Notes: generated by a model from the sequence alone, not told the origin. 64,000 bases of DNA from Shewanella chilikensis (GCF_002836945.1 NZ_NIJM01000004.1:1-64000), one strand, 5' to 3'. Shown: positions 8,098-17,082, numbered from the stretch's first letter. A program made the numbers and translations.

Positions 8098-10200
8098 ATG
8101 ATCCGATGGACACAACTGTTACAGAGCCTGGTGGCCGACACAAAACTCGGCCCCCAGTTGCAACTCTGGCGCAGCGAGCCTCACTCGACACCTCTGGCCT
8201 TATTCATGGGGTGCAAAATTTTTGCCGCCAATCAGGCAGCATTGGATTACTTCGCCTGTGTTCACCAGGAAATTCTCGATGCCACTCTCTACGACTTTGC
8301 TCCCCGACTGCAATTAGGCGGTCAGAGCAGTATAGAGTTGGCCAAAAAACTCATGCAAGCCGCGGCGGCCAGCTCTCAAGTACAGGAGTGGTTACACCTC
8401 AATCGCCACGGCAAAGAGCTGCCAACCCGCCTCTACCTGGAACCCGTCAGAATAGATAGTAATAAGATGATCTTGGTGAGGTTCGAAGCCTTGGATCGTC
8501 GCCTTAGTCCCAGAGGTGAAGCTCAAGACGTATTCGGCCTGCTGCCCCGCAGCGTATTGGCCGGAATTCTCGAAGAAAGTGCCGAAGCCGTTGTCATCAG
8601 TGATACCTCGGGCAAAATCCTTGCGGTCAATCGAGCCCTCTGCCGTCTTTGCGGCTTTAGTCAGGCGCAGCTGATAGGTCAGCAGTTGCAGATCCTCGAA
8701 ACCGCAAACGATCCCAAGCAGAGAGAATGTCGTGCTGCGCTGGCGCAGCGGGACTTCTGGCAGGGAGAGGTCAGCCATACCCGGGTCGATGGCAGTCACT
8801 TCCCCGCCTGGCAGAGCAGTCGCAGGTTGCAGACTGAATCCGGTTGTTATCTGGTCACCATCTTCAGCGATATCAGCGAGCGTAAACAGCTGGAATCACG
8901 CCTGACAGAACAAGCCATGTTTGACATGCTGACAGGGCTTCCCAATCGCCGTCATATGAAGCGCAAGCTGCGCCAGGTTCTCAGAGCCAGTCTAGAGGCC
9001 TTCAACCAAGGAAAGCCAACCACGGGAGCCTTGATGTTTCTGGACCTCAACGGCTTTAAACATGTCAACGACTGTTTCGGTCATTCCATGGGGGACAGAA
9101 TACTGCAACTGGTCGCCGCCAGGCTGGAAGCCGGTTGTATAGAGAGAGCCGATATCGCCCGTATGGGCGGCGATGAATTTACTCTGGTGTTGCAAGATTG
9201 CCGCGACAGGGAAGATATCTACCTTTTTGCACAGCAGATATTGGCTCTATTCGAGACCCCATTTGAACTGGAAGGACAAAAGTTTTACCTGGGTACCAGT
9301 ATAGGTATCAGCCTTTTTGGCAACCAGGAGATAGACCCTTCCGAACTGCTGAGCCAAGCCGACACAGCCATGTACAGTGCCAAACGCAGCGCCAGCCATA
9401 TCAATTTCTATGACAGCTCCATGAGTGAGGCCGCCGAACATAAACTTAAACTGCTCGGCGATCTGCGTCACGCCTTGGGTCTGGGACAACTAAGCCTGTT
9501 TTATCAACCCATAGTCAGGCTCAAAGATAACCATATGGCCGGTGCCGAAGCACTGCTGCGCTGGCACAAGAGTCCTCATGAACTGTTGGAAGCGGCCGAT
9601 TTTGTACCCTTGCTTGAAGAAACCGGTCTAATAGTCACTGTCGGCAACTGGGTCGTAGAGCAAGCCTGCCGACAACTGGCTGTTTGGCGGCAACAGGACA
9701 ACGACTTTATTATTTCAGTCAATATATCGCCGCTGCAATTAGAGCACCTGGACTTTTACCAACAGGTAAAATCTGCACTGCAACATCATCAGCTTCCCGC
9801 AGAAGCCTTGATTCTGGAGATCACCGAATCGGCATTGCTGGGCCACCCACGTCAGGCCAAACAAACCCTCAAACAGCTCAGGGCACTGGGCGTCAAAATA
9901 GTTCTCGATGATTTCGGTACCGGGCTGTCATCATTGAGTCGTTTGGGCAGTCTGCCACTGGATGGGCTAAAAATTGCCGGTGAATTTGCCGAGCAATTAC
10001 AACATCAAAAAGGCAAACGTTTGTGCCAAGCCATAGTACAGCTGTCACAAGCACTTGAACTCAAATTTGTTGCCGAAGGAATAGAAACCGAATATCAAAA
10101 TAATATGGTACGACAAATGGGGGATGGACTGGCTCAGGGATTCTTTTTCGGTTACCCCTTGCATCCAGAACAGTTTGCCTTGGCGCATTTTGATCTATAA
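8098..10200 (+). CDS. PAS-GGDEF-EAL cyclic-di-GMP signalling protein
   Basis: A 700-residue cytoplasmic protein. It has an N-terminal sensor-like region (residues 1-150), a PAS domain (about 160-265: ILEESAEAVVISDTSGKILA), a GGDEF domain with intact motif RMGGDEF (near residue 358), and an EAL domain. The EAL catalytic set looks complete: GAEALLRW, NISPLQL, EITESALL, VLDDFGTG, the Lys of LKIAGEF, AEGIE and AQGFFFGYPL. The usual Asp after that Lys is replaced by Ala. The RxxD inhibitory site expected just before GGDEF is missing. It could therefore make and degrade c-di-GMP, or one domain may regulate the other. No transmembrane segment was seen. It is monocistronic; GGGAG precedes the ATG. 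Confidence 0.9.
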   Translation: MIRWTQLLQSLVADTKLGPQLQLWRSEPHSTPLALFMGCKIFAANQAALDYFACVHQEILDATLYDFAPRLQLGGQSSIELAKKLMQAAAASSQVQEWLHLNRHGKELPTRLYLEPVRIDSNKMILVRFEALDRRLSPRGEAQDVFGLLPRSVLAGILEESAEAVVISDTSGKILAVNRALCRLCGFSQAQLIGQQLQILETANDPKQRECRAALAQRDFWQGEVSHTRVDGSHFPAWQSSRRLQTESGCYLVTIFSDISERKQLESRLTEQAMFDMLTGLPNRRHMKRKLRQVLRASLEAFNQGKPTTGALMFLDLNGFKHVNDCFGHSMGDRILQLVAARLEAGCIERADIARMGGDEFTLVLQDCRDREDIYLFAQQILALFETPFELEGQKFYLGTSIGISLFGNQEIDPSELLSQADTAMYSAKRSASHINFYDSSMSEAAEHKLKLLGDLRHALGLGQLSLFYQPIVRLKDNHMAGAEALLRWHKSPHELLEAADFVPLLEETGLIVTVGNWVVEQACRQLAVWRQQDNDFIISVNISPLQLEHLDFYQQVKSALQHHQLPAEALILEITESALLGHPRQAKQTLKQLRALGVKIVLDDFGTGLSSLSRLGSLPLDGLKIAGEFAEQLQHQKGKRLCQAIVQLSQALELKFVAEGIETEYQNNMVRQMGDGLAQGFFFGYPLHPEQFALAHFDL

Positions 10201-10386
10201 GAGCTCGATACTAAGAAGGGTGAACAGAACTGTCGGCAACAGAGTTACTCTGCTACCACTCCCCTGCAAAAGCGGTAAGCCGACAGTCCCACTCCATCAT
10301 CAAGGATGATGTAGGCTCATTAAAACCGGATTCACTTATAAATGTCGTGATCTACACGGAATTTTCGCGACTACTTACTCACTTAC

Positions 10387-10977
10387 TCAATACCGCTCAC
10401 GCACTTTGGCCGGCATCCGCCGTAGCCTCTGCTCCACCAGCTCAGCAAGTAATGCGTACATAGGTGCCACATCCAGCCCAGGCTCCAACTGAGACAGAGC
10501 TGCAGCTGCAGCCTCGAGTGTCGATAAGCTATCACTGCGATTAGCCTTGCGGATGCGATACGCTGTCGGCACCGCCAGTGGCAAATGCCTTTGAGGCAAC
10601 GCCTGTAACCAAGGGTTAAGCCGATACATTTTCAAGGTTTTGCGCCAGGTGCCGTCCAGCAGGATAAGCCTTACAGCTTCTGATGAGTCATCCGCCTGCA
10701 ACAGCTGACTGTTATCAGAAGGATAGAGCAAGAAAGTCGGCATGCTATCTGTTGTCAGTTCAGCTCTCAACTCGGCAAAATCCGCCTCGGTTTCTCCCAC
10801 TATCACCCGGGTGTCCGGCACGGCCAACTGCAACAAACGCACACTATTTTTGGCATGCTCGACCTCCGCAGGATGCTGCAGCACCAGCAGCTGGCTACCA
10901 GGATATATTGCAGACACTGCAGTACAAACACAGGCCGTTTCTGGGTACCCACATTGTTCACAATAACAGCGCGACAT
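10387..10977 (-). CDS. tapT: DTW-domain tRNA-uridine aminocarboxypropyltransferase
   Basis: A 196-residue DTW-domain protein. In E. coli the homologue TapT (YfiP) transfers the aminocarboxypropyl group of SAM to U47 of tRNAs to form acp3U. The sequence shows an N-terminal zinc-type cysteine cluster (CYCEQCGYPETACVC), the segment LLVLQHPAEVEHAKNS, the DTW-type core LLDGTWRKTLKMYRLNPWL (Asp and Trp conserved) and YRIRKANRSDSLSTLEA. It stands alone. Assignment to the TapT subgroup and not another DTW paralogue is likely from the Cys cluster, but was not tested by alignment. Confidence 0.8.
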   Translation of the reverse strand: MSRCYCEQCGYPETACVCTAVSAIYPGSQLLVLQHPAEVEHAKNSVRLLQLAVPDTRVIVGETEADFAELRAELTTDSMPTFLLYPSDNSQLLQADDSSEAVRLILLDGTWRKTLKMYRLNPWLQALPQRHLPLAVPTAYRIRKANRSDSLSTLEAAAAALSQLEPGLDVAPMYALLAELVEQRLRRMPAKVRERY

Positions 10978-11280
10978 ACCTAATATCTTTCCTTAATCAG
11001 CACTTGCTCTCTTCAACGCCATCTTGCTATTTATAGTCAGGCTGATAGTCGATCATCTGCCAAGACGGCAGCTCAGTAATGCCAATATTAACACATGCCC
11101 CAGGTTAAATTCGGCTCAGAGTCCGATGCCAAAATGAAACGGTTAATGAGAGTCCACTGTATGACAACAATGCTTTATAAATAGAACAACTCTGTCCTCA
11201 TCGCCTTTGCTTCCAGTTAGGTGACTAACAGAACTTGTCGAAAATCCGACCTCAAAAACAATGGTAAAAGATATAAAAAA

Positions 11281-11301
11281 GCCCCGCTCAAAGAGCAGGG
11301 C
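11281..11301 (-). terminator. Rho-independent terminator of the PfkB-type kinase gene
   Basis: On the minus strand, GCCCTGCTC and GAGCGGGGC form a 9-bp stem (one mismatch) with a 3-nt loop, followed directly by TTTTTT. It lies 130 bp beyond the kinase stop codon. The rest of the gap 10978-11431 holds only the upstream region of the TapT-like gene; no further gene was seen. Confidence 0.75.
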
Positions 11302-11431
11302 AAGCCAGTTAGCACATAAATAAGAAGGGAGAAACCCGCAGAGCCCTTAAGCTCTAACCAAAGATCGCCAGCAAGATTAAGCACTCTTGATGACAGCGGC
11401 ATGACACTGATGCGGGATTTTTATGACAAAC

Positions 11432-12280
11432 TCAATCCTGCTGTGCTTGCAGGTACTGACGCAAGGCGTCTCCCGGAATCGAGGTTTCCGAGGCAACCGC
11501 GAAAGCCGCCCACAAAGAGGCTTCCTTCATGGCCTGTTCCACTGCCATTCCCGATACCAAACCATGGATAAGCCCGGCGGCAAAAGCATCACCAGCACCC
11601 GTGGTATCCACCACTTTCGCCGGAACAGCAGCTATCAGAGCCTCACCATCCTCCTGATATAACACCGCGCCCTGCTCGCCTTGAGTCACAATAAAGTATT
11701 TAAGTGCGTCACCGGCTATCTGACGCCCAAACTGCCAGGGGCTGAGCTCGCTGCGTCCTTGCATATCTGTTACCGAAGACAGCAATACATGGCAGGGTCT
11801 TGGCCTGTCATCTTTGGCCAATTGTGCCACCACCAGAGTGTGTTCCAGCGCGGTTCGCGCCCAACTGACCGCACCTTCGGCGGATGAGTTGATATATAAG
11901 GCATCCCACTGCGACCACTTGGGCGGCGCCGGCAATTCAAATATCGGCCGTTGCGGCCGAATAATGGTGCGCTCGCCATCCGGGGTCATCACCAACAGCA
12001 TTTCACAGGTATTGCCTGCTCGCCGCTGCACCCTGCGACAATCCAACCCTTGGGTACTGGCTTCGGCCAGTAGCCAATCGCCCATCTCGTCGCGTCCAAC
12101 CTGACTCACCAGAGCCACATTATGGCCGGCCCATTCCAGACCTATGCCTGTATTGGCGCCACCACCACCCAAGCGTTGGCCACCATCCTGATAATGGAAT
12201 CTGCCTCCGGTACGCAAGGGTTTATCCAGCAATAAGATTCGGTCACAGTTAAGGTTGGCAACGAGCAAAATCTTGGCCAT
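11432..12280 (-). CDS. PfkB family carbohydrate kinase
   Basis: A 282-residue ribokinase/PfkB-type sugar kinase of unknown substrate. It shows the N-terminal family pattern with the glycine-rich substrate loop QRLGGGGANTGIGLEWAGHN (about residues 36-55), VSQVGRDEMGDWL, and the C-terminal signature VDTTGAGDAFAAGLIHGL, which contains the catalytic Asp and anion hole. The ATG at 12280 gives the family start MAKILLVANLNCDRI; an upstream extension to 12379 has no homology and a poor initiation region. It is monocistronic, and its neighbours do not indicate the sugar. Confidence 0.85.
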   Translation of the reverse strand: MAKILLVANLNCDRILLLDKPLRTGGRFHYQDGGQRLGGGGANTGIGLEWAGHNVALVSQVGRDEMGDWLLAEASTQGLDCRRVQRRAGNTCEMLLVMTPDGERTIIRPQRPIFELPAPPKWSQWDALYINSSAEGAVSWARTALEHTLVVAQLAKDDRPRPCHVLLSSVTDMQGRSELSPWQFGRQIAGDALKYFIVTQGEQGAVLYQEDGEALIAAVPAKVVDTTGAGDAFAAGLIHGLVSGMAVEQAMKEASLWAAFAVASETSIPGDALRQYLQAQQD

Positions 12281-12571
12281 AGAAATAATCCACAGAAACG
12301 AATGACCCCATCTTACCCCAGGGCAAACACTAAATGCAGCGCAGCCAACAACAAAGGCCACAAGAGGTGATATTGCCAAACGGCTAAAAACACCGTTTTA
12401 ACTCAGCAAAAATTGCCATTTAAGCGAGTTTTTATTTACATTTATTCAAAGTTAAAACAGACTATTAAACATCCAGACTTTGGTGAAATTTTCTTTCCAA
12501 GACAACAAAATAAACTCACTTTACCCGAGCGCTACAGACTCCTATATTCGCGGAAAATTTCACCATTCAGA

Positions 12572-12599
12572 CTTTTTAAACAGATCTCCGTTTAAAAGG
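12572..12599 (+). promoter_or_regulatory. Inverted repeat just upstream of the YcaD-like transporter
   Basis: CTTTTTAAAC and GTTTAAAAGG are separated by 8 nt and can pair over 10 bp with one wobble. The element ends about 15 bp before the ribosome-binding site of the transporter gene and is followed by TCGTTTTT. It could be an operator or a weak attenuator. The rest of the A+T-rich gap 12281-12571 shows no gene. Confidence 0.4.
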
Positions 12600-12623
12600 T
12601 CGTTTTTCTATTTGGAGTCTGAG

Positions 12624-13790
12624 TTGTCCCAACCTCACGCCACCGCTCACAACAACAGTGCCTGGGTACCTGTTGCGGGTTTGACCCTGTTTGCTCTGGC
12701 TTCCGGCTATCATATGAGTCTGCTGCCGCTGGCATTGGACGGTTTTGGCTTGGCAACAGATCTGGCGGCTTGGCTGGCGAGTATTTTCTATTTCGGCTTG
12801 CTACTCGGGGCAACTTGTATTTCACCTGTCGTGGCACGCCTGGGACACAGAGGCGCCTTCATCCTGTTTCTATTGCTGCTGGCGGCGACAGTGGCTGGCA
12901 TGCCCTTGGTGGTTAATGGTCAGTTTTGGCTGGCGGCGCGCTTTATTGCCGGGATTGCCGTGGCCGGCATCTTCGTAGTGGTGGAGTCCTGGTTGTTGAT
13001 AGCCGACACCGCCAAGCAGAGAGCCAAGCGTTTGGGCTTCTATACAGGCTCACTCTATGGCGGTAACGCCCTGGGACAACTGGGTGTGGGACAATTGGGT
13101 GTCGATGGTGCCATGCCGCATATTTTGGTGGCGATAGTACTGGTGTTGGCCGTATTGCCGCCACTGCTGGCCAAGCGCTGCCAGCCACAAAAAATACAGC
13201 ATCAGAAGATTAGCTTCAAAGAAGTCAGGCATGTCAGTCGCCCTGCCATCATGGGCTGCCTGGTTGCAGGTTTGGTATTGGGCCCCATCTATGGCCTGAT
13301 GCCTGTGTTTCTCAGCGAGCAAACGGGTGACCATCAACTGACGGGCAAACTGATGGCCATAGTGATCCTGGGAGCCATGTTGGTGCAACCCCTGGTCAGT
13401 TGGTTGTCTCCCAGATTCAGCAAGACTCTCTTGATGGCGTTTTTCTGTTTGTTGGGCGCCGCCGGGGTTGTGGGTATTCTGCTGAGTCACAGCACTTTGG
13501 TGATGGGCTTCAACCTGTTGCTGCTGGGGGCTGCCGCCTTCGCCCTTTACCCTATCGCTATTACGCTGGCCTGTGACAGCCTCGACAGCAGCAAGATAGT
13601 GGCGGCAACCGAACTTATGCTGCTCAGCTACTCTGTGGGTTCGGTTATCGGGCCTCTGGTAGCCAACGGCTTCCAGCAACAGCAGGGGTTGCCCATGTAC
13701 CTGGGCTTGTGTCTGACCACAACTTGTATCTATATGCTAATGTCCAGTGTGCGACCAACCCGTGGCCGGATGCCGGCACTGCGTCCCTGA
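12624..13790 (+). CDS. MFS transporter, YcaD-like
   Basis: A 389-residue inner-membrane major facilitator with about 12 hydrophobic segments. It matches E. coli YcaD along its length: the central motif FVVVESWLLIADTAKQRAK, GSLYGGNALGQLG, LVAGLVLGPIYGLMPVFLS, ALYPIAITLACDSLD and LLSYSVGSVIGPL. The substrate is unknown for the family. I chose TTG at 12624, which has TTGGAG six bases upstream. The frame is open back to an ATG at 12480, but those 48 residues are polar, lack a ribosome-binding site and are not part of the family. The gene is divergent from the PfkB-type kinase. Confidence 0.82.
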   Translation: MSQPHATAHNNSAWVPVAGLTLFALASGYHMSLLPLALDGFGLATDLAAWLASIFYFGLLLGATCISPVVARLGHRGAFILFLLLLAATVAGMPLVVNGQFWLAARFIAGIAVAGIFVVVESWLLIADTAKQRAKRLGFYTGSLYGGNALGQLGVGQLGVDGAMPHILVAIVLVLAVLPPLLAKRCQPQKIQHQKISFKEVRHVSRPAIMGCLVAGLVLGPIYGLMPVFLSEQTGDHQLTGKLMAIVILGAMLVQPLVSWLSPRFSKTLLMAFFCLLGAAGVVGILLSHSTLVMGFNLLLLGAAAFALYPIAITLACDSLDSSKIVAATELMLLSYSVGSVIGPLVANGFQQQQGLPMYLGLCLTTTCIYMLMSSVRPTRGRMPALRP

Positions 13791-13807
13791 GTCCACTTCC
13801 CGAGCTT

Positions 13808-13832
13808 AGTGTCAGCCATTCAGGCTGACACT
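13808..13832. terminator. Hairpin between convergent transporter and patatin genes
   Basis: AGTGTCAGCC and GGCTGACACT form a perfect 10-bp stem with a 5-nt loop in the 75-bp gap between two convergent genes. Neither strand has a T-run after the stem, so it is an incomplete intrinsic terminator, possibly acting as a bidirectional 3'-end structure. Confidence 0.5.
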
Positions 13833-13865
13833 CACTTGGAATGACCCGCTAAGCTCCTGAGTCAT

Positions 13866-14774
13866 TTATGCTCTGTGGGCGTCGCTAGGCTTGTCAGCAT
13901 AGCAACAAAACGCCAACACAGCAGGCAATGCCTCACGACCATCGGCCAGCCCTAAATGATACACAGCCTCTACCTTGTTGATGTCGCGCTCCAGCCTCGA
14001 CAAGTCCAGCGCCATCTTAGGCTGGAGCACCATGGCACTTCCATCGGCAACTGCCTGCTGTAATTGCTGTTGTGCCTGGTTGTACACCTGATGACGCCTC
14101 AGCAAAGCATCGACAACCTTGGGGTAACGCCGATAAGCTTTTTGTGCCAGCCATTTAAATTTAAAGGCTGACTTTCTGTAATCTGCGGCCTGAGTCAGGA
14201 TAATCAGTTGTTTTTGATAGCCATCTACTCTGGCTTGCTCTAGCGGAATAGGTGCCGCAATGCCACCATCAAGATAAGGCACCCCATTGATGACGACGGG
14301 TTTGGAGATAAAAGGCAGGCTGCTTGAGGCAATCAGTATCTGCAACAGCTCGTCGTGGCCACCAAAATCACTCATGCCAAAGAAGTCAGTTTCACCGGAA
14401 AGGCAGTTGAAAGCCCCTATCTTGAATTCGGCTCCCGAGGACAGGAAGGTCTCAAAATCGAACGGCAGCAACTCGTGAGCCATACGTCTATAGGTGAAGT
14501 CAGTATTGACATAATTGCCCGTCTTCAGCAGATGCCTCATGCCCATGTAGCGCTTATCTGCAAGATAACGCTGCTGAATTAACAGGTTACGCCCTTTCTG
14601 CCTGGAAAGGTACGAAGCCGGATAGATAGCGCCGGCGGAAACCCCTACCTGATAATCAAACATGACCCCGGCTTCCAAGAAAGCATCCAGCACCCCGGCG
14701 GTATAAATGGCGCGCAGGCCGCCGCCCTCCAGTACCAAAGCCGTGCCTTGCTGTTGCCTAAACGCTGTGACCAT
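13866..14774 (-). CDS. Patatin-like phospholipase, YjjU type
   Basis: A 302-residue patatin-fold acyl hydrolase. The glycine-rich oxyanion loop LEGGGLRAIYTAGVLDAF (near residue 12), the nucleophile elbow GVSAG (Ser near residue 45) and the catalytic Asp motif YLDGGIAAPIP (near residue 170) are all present, so it should be active. Its layout matches E. coli YjjU, including the spacing between nucleophile and DGG motif. ATG at 14774 follows GGGGGA; an upstream ATG at 14852 would add a hydrophobic stretch absent from the family. It is probably cytoplasmic, and the lipid substrate is unknown. Confidence 0.85.
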   Translation of the reverse strand: MVTAFRQQQGTALVLEGGGLRAIYTAGVLDAFLEAGVMFDYQVGVSAGAIYPASYLSRQKGRNLLIQQRYLADKRYMGMRHLLKTGNYVNTDFTYRRMAHELLPFDFETFLSSGAEFKIGAFNCLSGETDFFGMSDFGGHDELLQILIASSSLPFISKPVVINGVPYLDGGIAAPIPLEQARVDGYQKQLIILTQAADYRKSAFKFKWLAQKAYRRYPKVVDALLRRHQVYNQAQQQLQQAVADGSAMVLQPKMALDLSRLERDINKVEAVYHLGLADGREALPAVLAFCCYADKPSDAHRA

Positions 14775-15106
14775 TATGATTCCCCCAATACAGCCAATAG
14801 CGCAGCATAACCAAGCATACCTCACAGGGAAAGCTGCTCTTGAAATACCCATACTTTAGAAGTAAGTGATTTGCCTTTGATTACTTAAGCTTATACTGAT
14901 TTTCCATTAAGAAATCTGCCAAAAACATTCTAATTGATTACCAGCTTATCCTTGGTAAACCCTGGTGGCATCGGGTTTGGCTATGTTTGGCAAAATCACA
15001 ACATTACGGTTATCAGGCGAGCCGGCATTATCAAACAACTGATTAAAAAGTAACTTATCTACCGTGGCAGGAAGCCATGCTGTATTGCCGGACAGGAGTT
15101 AAAAGA

Positions 15107-15280
15107 ATGGATGCTAGAAATCAAGGGGAAATCTGCTTACTACCGCAGTTGGCCAACAAGCACAAACTCAAGCTCTATCGCTGTTGTCTGGAAGAATTTC
15201 GACAGTTGGGCTACTGGGACAAATATGTGCAGCAAGTGCAAGACGAAGTTAATAGGCTCCAAGCCTTGGCGGAACAATAA
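15107..15280 (+). CDS. Small conserved-looking protein, 57 residues, unknown function
   Basis: I do not recognise the family. The ATG at 15107 follows CAGGAG with good spacing, which argues for a real gene. The product is a soluble, mostly helical peptide with Leu, Tyr and Gln at intervals (KLYRCCLEEFRQLGYWDKYV, then QQVQDEVNRLQALAEQ), so the second half could form a short coiled coil. It is the first of three tiny reading frames in one direction (15107, 15286, 15450). The 330-bp gap before it, 14775-15106, contains only the divergent promoter region. Confidence 0.55.
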   Translation: MDARNQGEICLLPQLANKHKLKLYRCCLEEFRQLGYWDKYVQQVQDEVNRLQALAEQ

Positions 15281-15285
15281 ACAAC

Positions 15286-15453
15286 ATGACACCCGGCAAC
15301 AGGGTGGCGCAGCTCAAATTTAAGTTGAAACATTTCCCGGAACAAGCTGCAATATCGACGCAAAATTTCACCTTGGACTGTCTAGCCACTCAGAAATACA
15401 AAGCCAACTTCAATTTGGCCAAGGATGCCGAAATACTTAAGGAAAAAAGATGA
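15286..15453 (+). CDS. Possible 55-residue protein between two small genes
   Basis: This frame starts at ATG 15286, five bases after the previous stop, and ends with TGA overlapping the ATG at 15450 (ATGA), which would fit translational coupling. The product (start MTPGNRVAQLKFKLKHFPEQ) is basic and has no recognisable domain. No clear ribosome-binding site precedes it, so it could be chance. It is listed because it would join the two flanking genes into one operon. Confidence 0.3.
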   Translation: MTPGNRVAQLKFKLKHFPEQAAISTQNFTLDCLATQKYKANFNLAKDAEILKEKR

Positions 15454-15459
15454 AACGCT

Positions 15460-15771
15460 TTGTTTTTTTATCTTATTTTTGGTTATGCCTGTTATCTGAG
15501 TTGGGTAAAGCTCAGCGGTAATGAACCGCAACAGCTGACCGACATTCACCAGAACACCCTAAGCAAGAGTATCCGCGAAGCGGCTCAAACCTCGCCGCGC
15601 TATGCCAGTCACTCTGTGGAGATGGATGTCAGATTCCACTGCGATGGACGCCAGTATTGCAGCCAGATGACCTCCAGGGCCGAAGCCGAATACTTCAACC
15701 GTTACTGCCCCAACACCAAGATGGACGGCGACAATGATGGCCGTCCCTGTGAAAACGACAGTCGCTGGTGA
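15460..15771 (+). CDS. Membrane-anchored Excalibur-domain protein, start disrupted by a T-run frameshift
   Basis: A protein of about 105 residues with an N-terminal membrane segment (FFYLIFGYACYLSWV) and a C-terminal Excalibur calcium-binding motif: conserved Cys pair, then DGDNDGRPCE near the end. The best start, ATG at 15450 with AAGGA upstream, is in a different frame; it reads MKRFVFLSYFWLCLLS and stops. The two frames meet at a run of seven T (15463-15469). With six T the product would be a continuous MKRFVFYLIFGYACYLSW protein. As written, only TTG at 15460 opens the domain frame. The options are a sequencing error, slippage-based on/off control, or real decay. Excalibur domains are usually extracytoplasmic. 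Confidence 0.65.
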   Translation: MFFYLIFGYACYLSWVKLSGNEPQQLTDIHQNTLSKSIREAAQTSPRYASHSVEMDVRFHCDGRQYCSQMTSRAEAEYFNRYCPNTKMDGDNDGRPCENDSRW

Positions 15772-16014
15772 GTCACGCTATTTTTCAACCAGCGGCTATA
15801 GCTCACTCAGAACCAGACAACTGCCAACAGTTGCGGCCAAGTTTCTTGCCTTGATAAAGTGCTTTGTCGCACCACGGCTATCATGCTGGAAAGCTCATCG
15901 TCACATCCAAATCCAGTTCTGAGTATCAACACTTAAGTGACAAGCACAGCTTGGTGTTACTGATACAAAAACGTTTCATCCGTGAGCGGATTTGGTGATA
16001 AAACATACTATATT

Positions 16015-16938
16015 TCAAGGTTTAAAATCTGGACGAGATCCATGAGCGGCGAAACATGCCCCCAGGGTCGCTATCGCCTCACGGATTTTTGGCGCCTGCC
16101 CCTCACGCCCTGCGGTCAGGGCATAGACGCTGTACTGTGGCAGTTGCCAGTCAGGCAATAGAGGCAACAAAGTGCCCTGCTGCAAAAACTGCTGCACTTC
16201 AGGCTCCGGTAAGGCCGCATAACCCAAACCATCCAGGGTGAAGCGGATCAGACTCTGCATATTGTTGACCGCCAGACGCCCAGGCGTTAAAGACAGCTGC
16301 TCACCACTGACGGTATGACTCAACATATTGTCCTGCACCATACTTCCCTTATGGCACAGACGCTCCCAATCCTGCAGTTCACCAGGATGGCTTGGCATAG
16401 AGCGCCCTCGCCGATGCAGAAAGTCTGGTGCCACGCACAAGAGCATCTGCCAATCGGCCAGATGATGAGCCACCAGCGCCGAATCGGCCAAGGGCCCGAT
16501 ACAGATAGCCAGGTCTAGGGCGCAACCCACCAAATCTACCACCTCATCCTGCAACTGCAGCGTCAATTGAATGCCGGGATGCGCCTCCAACAGACGCCTT
16601 AACGGCTCACTGAGAAGGCCGCCACCAAATCCCACGGGGGCGGCTATCCGCAACTCACCGGCCGGAGAGTCCTTCAATCGACTCAACTGCAGCTCAGTCT
16701 CATCGGCAAGTGCGATCATCTGCACACAACTCTGGTAAAAGAGTTTTCCAGCCTCAGTCGGCGTCAACGCCCTGGTGCTGCGGTTAAGTAGCCCAAGCCC
16801 TAGTTGCTGCTCCAGCTTGAATATCTGCTGACTAACGGCAGAAGTACTCATGCATAACTGCCTGGCGGCGGCATTCATAGTGCCCTTCTCTACTGTGGTG
16901 GCAAATACCAGCATCGCCTTGACCATCTGCCTATTCAT
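16015..16938 (-). CDS. LysR family transcriptional regulator
   Basis: A 307-residue LysR regulator with an N-terminal winged helix (MNAAARQLCMSTSAVSQQI, then EQQLGLGLLNRSTRALTPTEAG, residues 20-62) and a C-terminal effector-binding domain (about 90-295). It belongs to the CrgA/AaeR-like subset by its pattern (LKDSPAGELRIAAPVGFG). It is divergent from the CirA-like receptor gene with a 179-bp gap carrying a Fur box, so it may add a second input to that receptor. The natural ligand is unknown. Confidence 0.88.
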   Translation of the reverse strand: MNRQMVKAMLVFATTVEKGTMNAAARQLCMSTSAVSQQIFKLEQQLGLGLLNRSTRALTPTEAGKLFYQSCVQMIALADETELQLSRLKDSPAGELRIAAPVGFGGGLLSEPLRRLLEAHPGIQLTLQLQDEVVDLVGCALDLAICIGPLADSALVAHHLADWQMLLCVAPDFLHRRGRSMPSHPGELQDWERLCHKGSMVQDNMLSHTVSGEQLSLTPGRLAVNNMQSLIRFTLDGLGYAALPEPEVQQFLQQGTLLPLLPDWQLPQYSVYALTAGREGQAPKIREAIATLGACFAAHGSRPDFKP

Positions 16939-17063
16939 CTTTCAGCCCCATCAAAACAGCCAAAACATCTCAGTTACGGCAGTCGCTATAAAGCAATCCT
17001 TAACTGTGTTTTCAGAAAAATGCGCTTGAGAGGATTGTATCATCGGCGTAAATTCTCGCCATT

Positions 17064-17082
17064 GAAAATCATTCTCATTTAC
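17064..17082 (+). promoter_or_regulatory. Probable Fur box of the CirA-like receptor gene
   Basis: GAAAATCATTCTCATTTAC matches the 19-bp Fur consensus (GATAATGATAATCATTATC) at 13 of 19 positions by my count. It lies about 35 bp upstream of the receptor start codon, the usual place for iron repression. It is probably occupied by Fur-Fe2+ in iron-rich cells. Confidence 0.7.

Noticed and set aside
14775-15106. Possible gene in the gap before the tiny genes
   Set aside because: Frames are short, without starts or ribosome-binding sites; it reads as a divergent promoter region.
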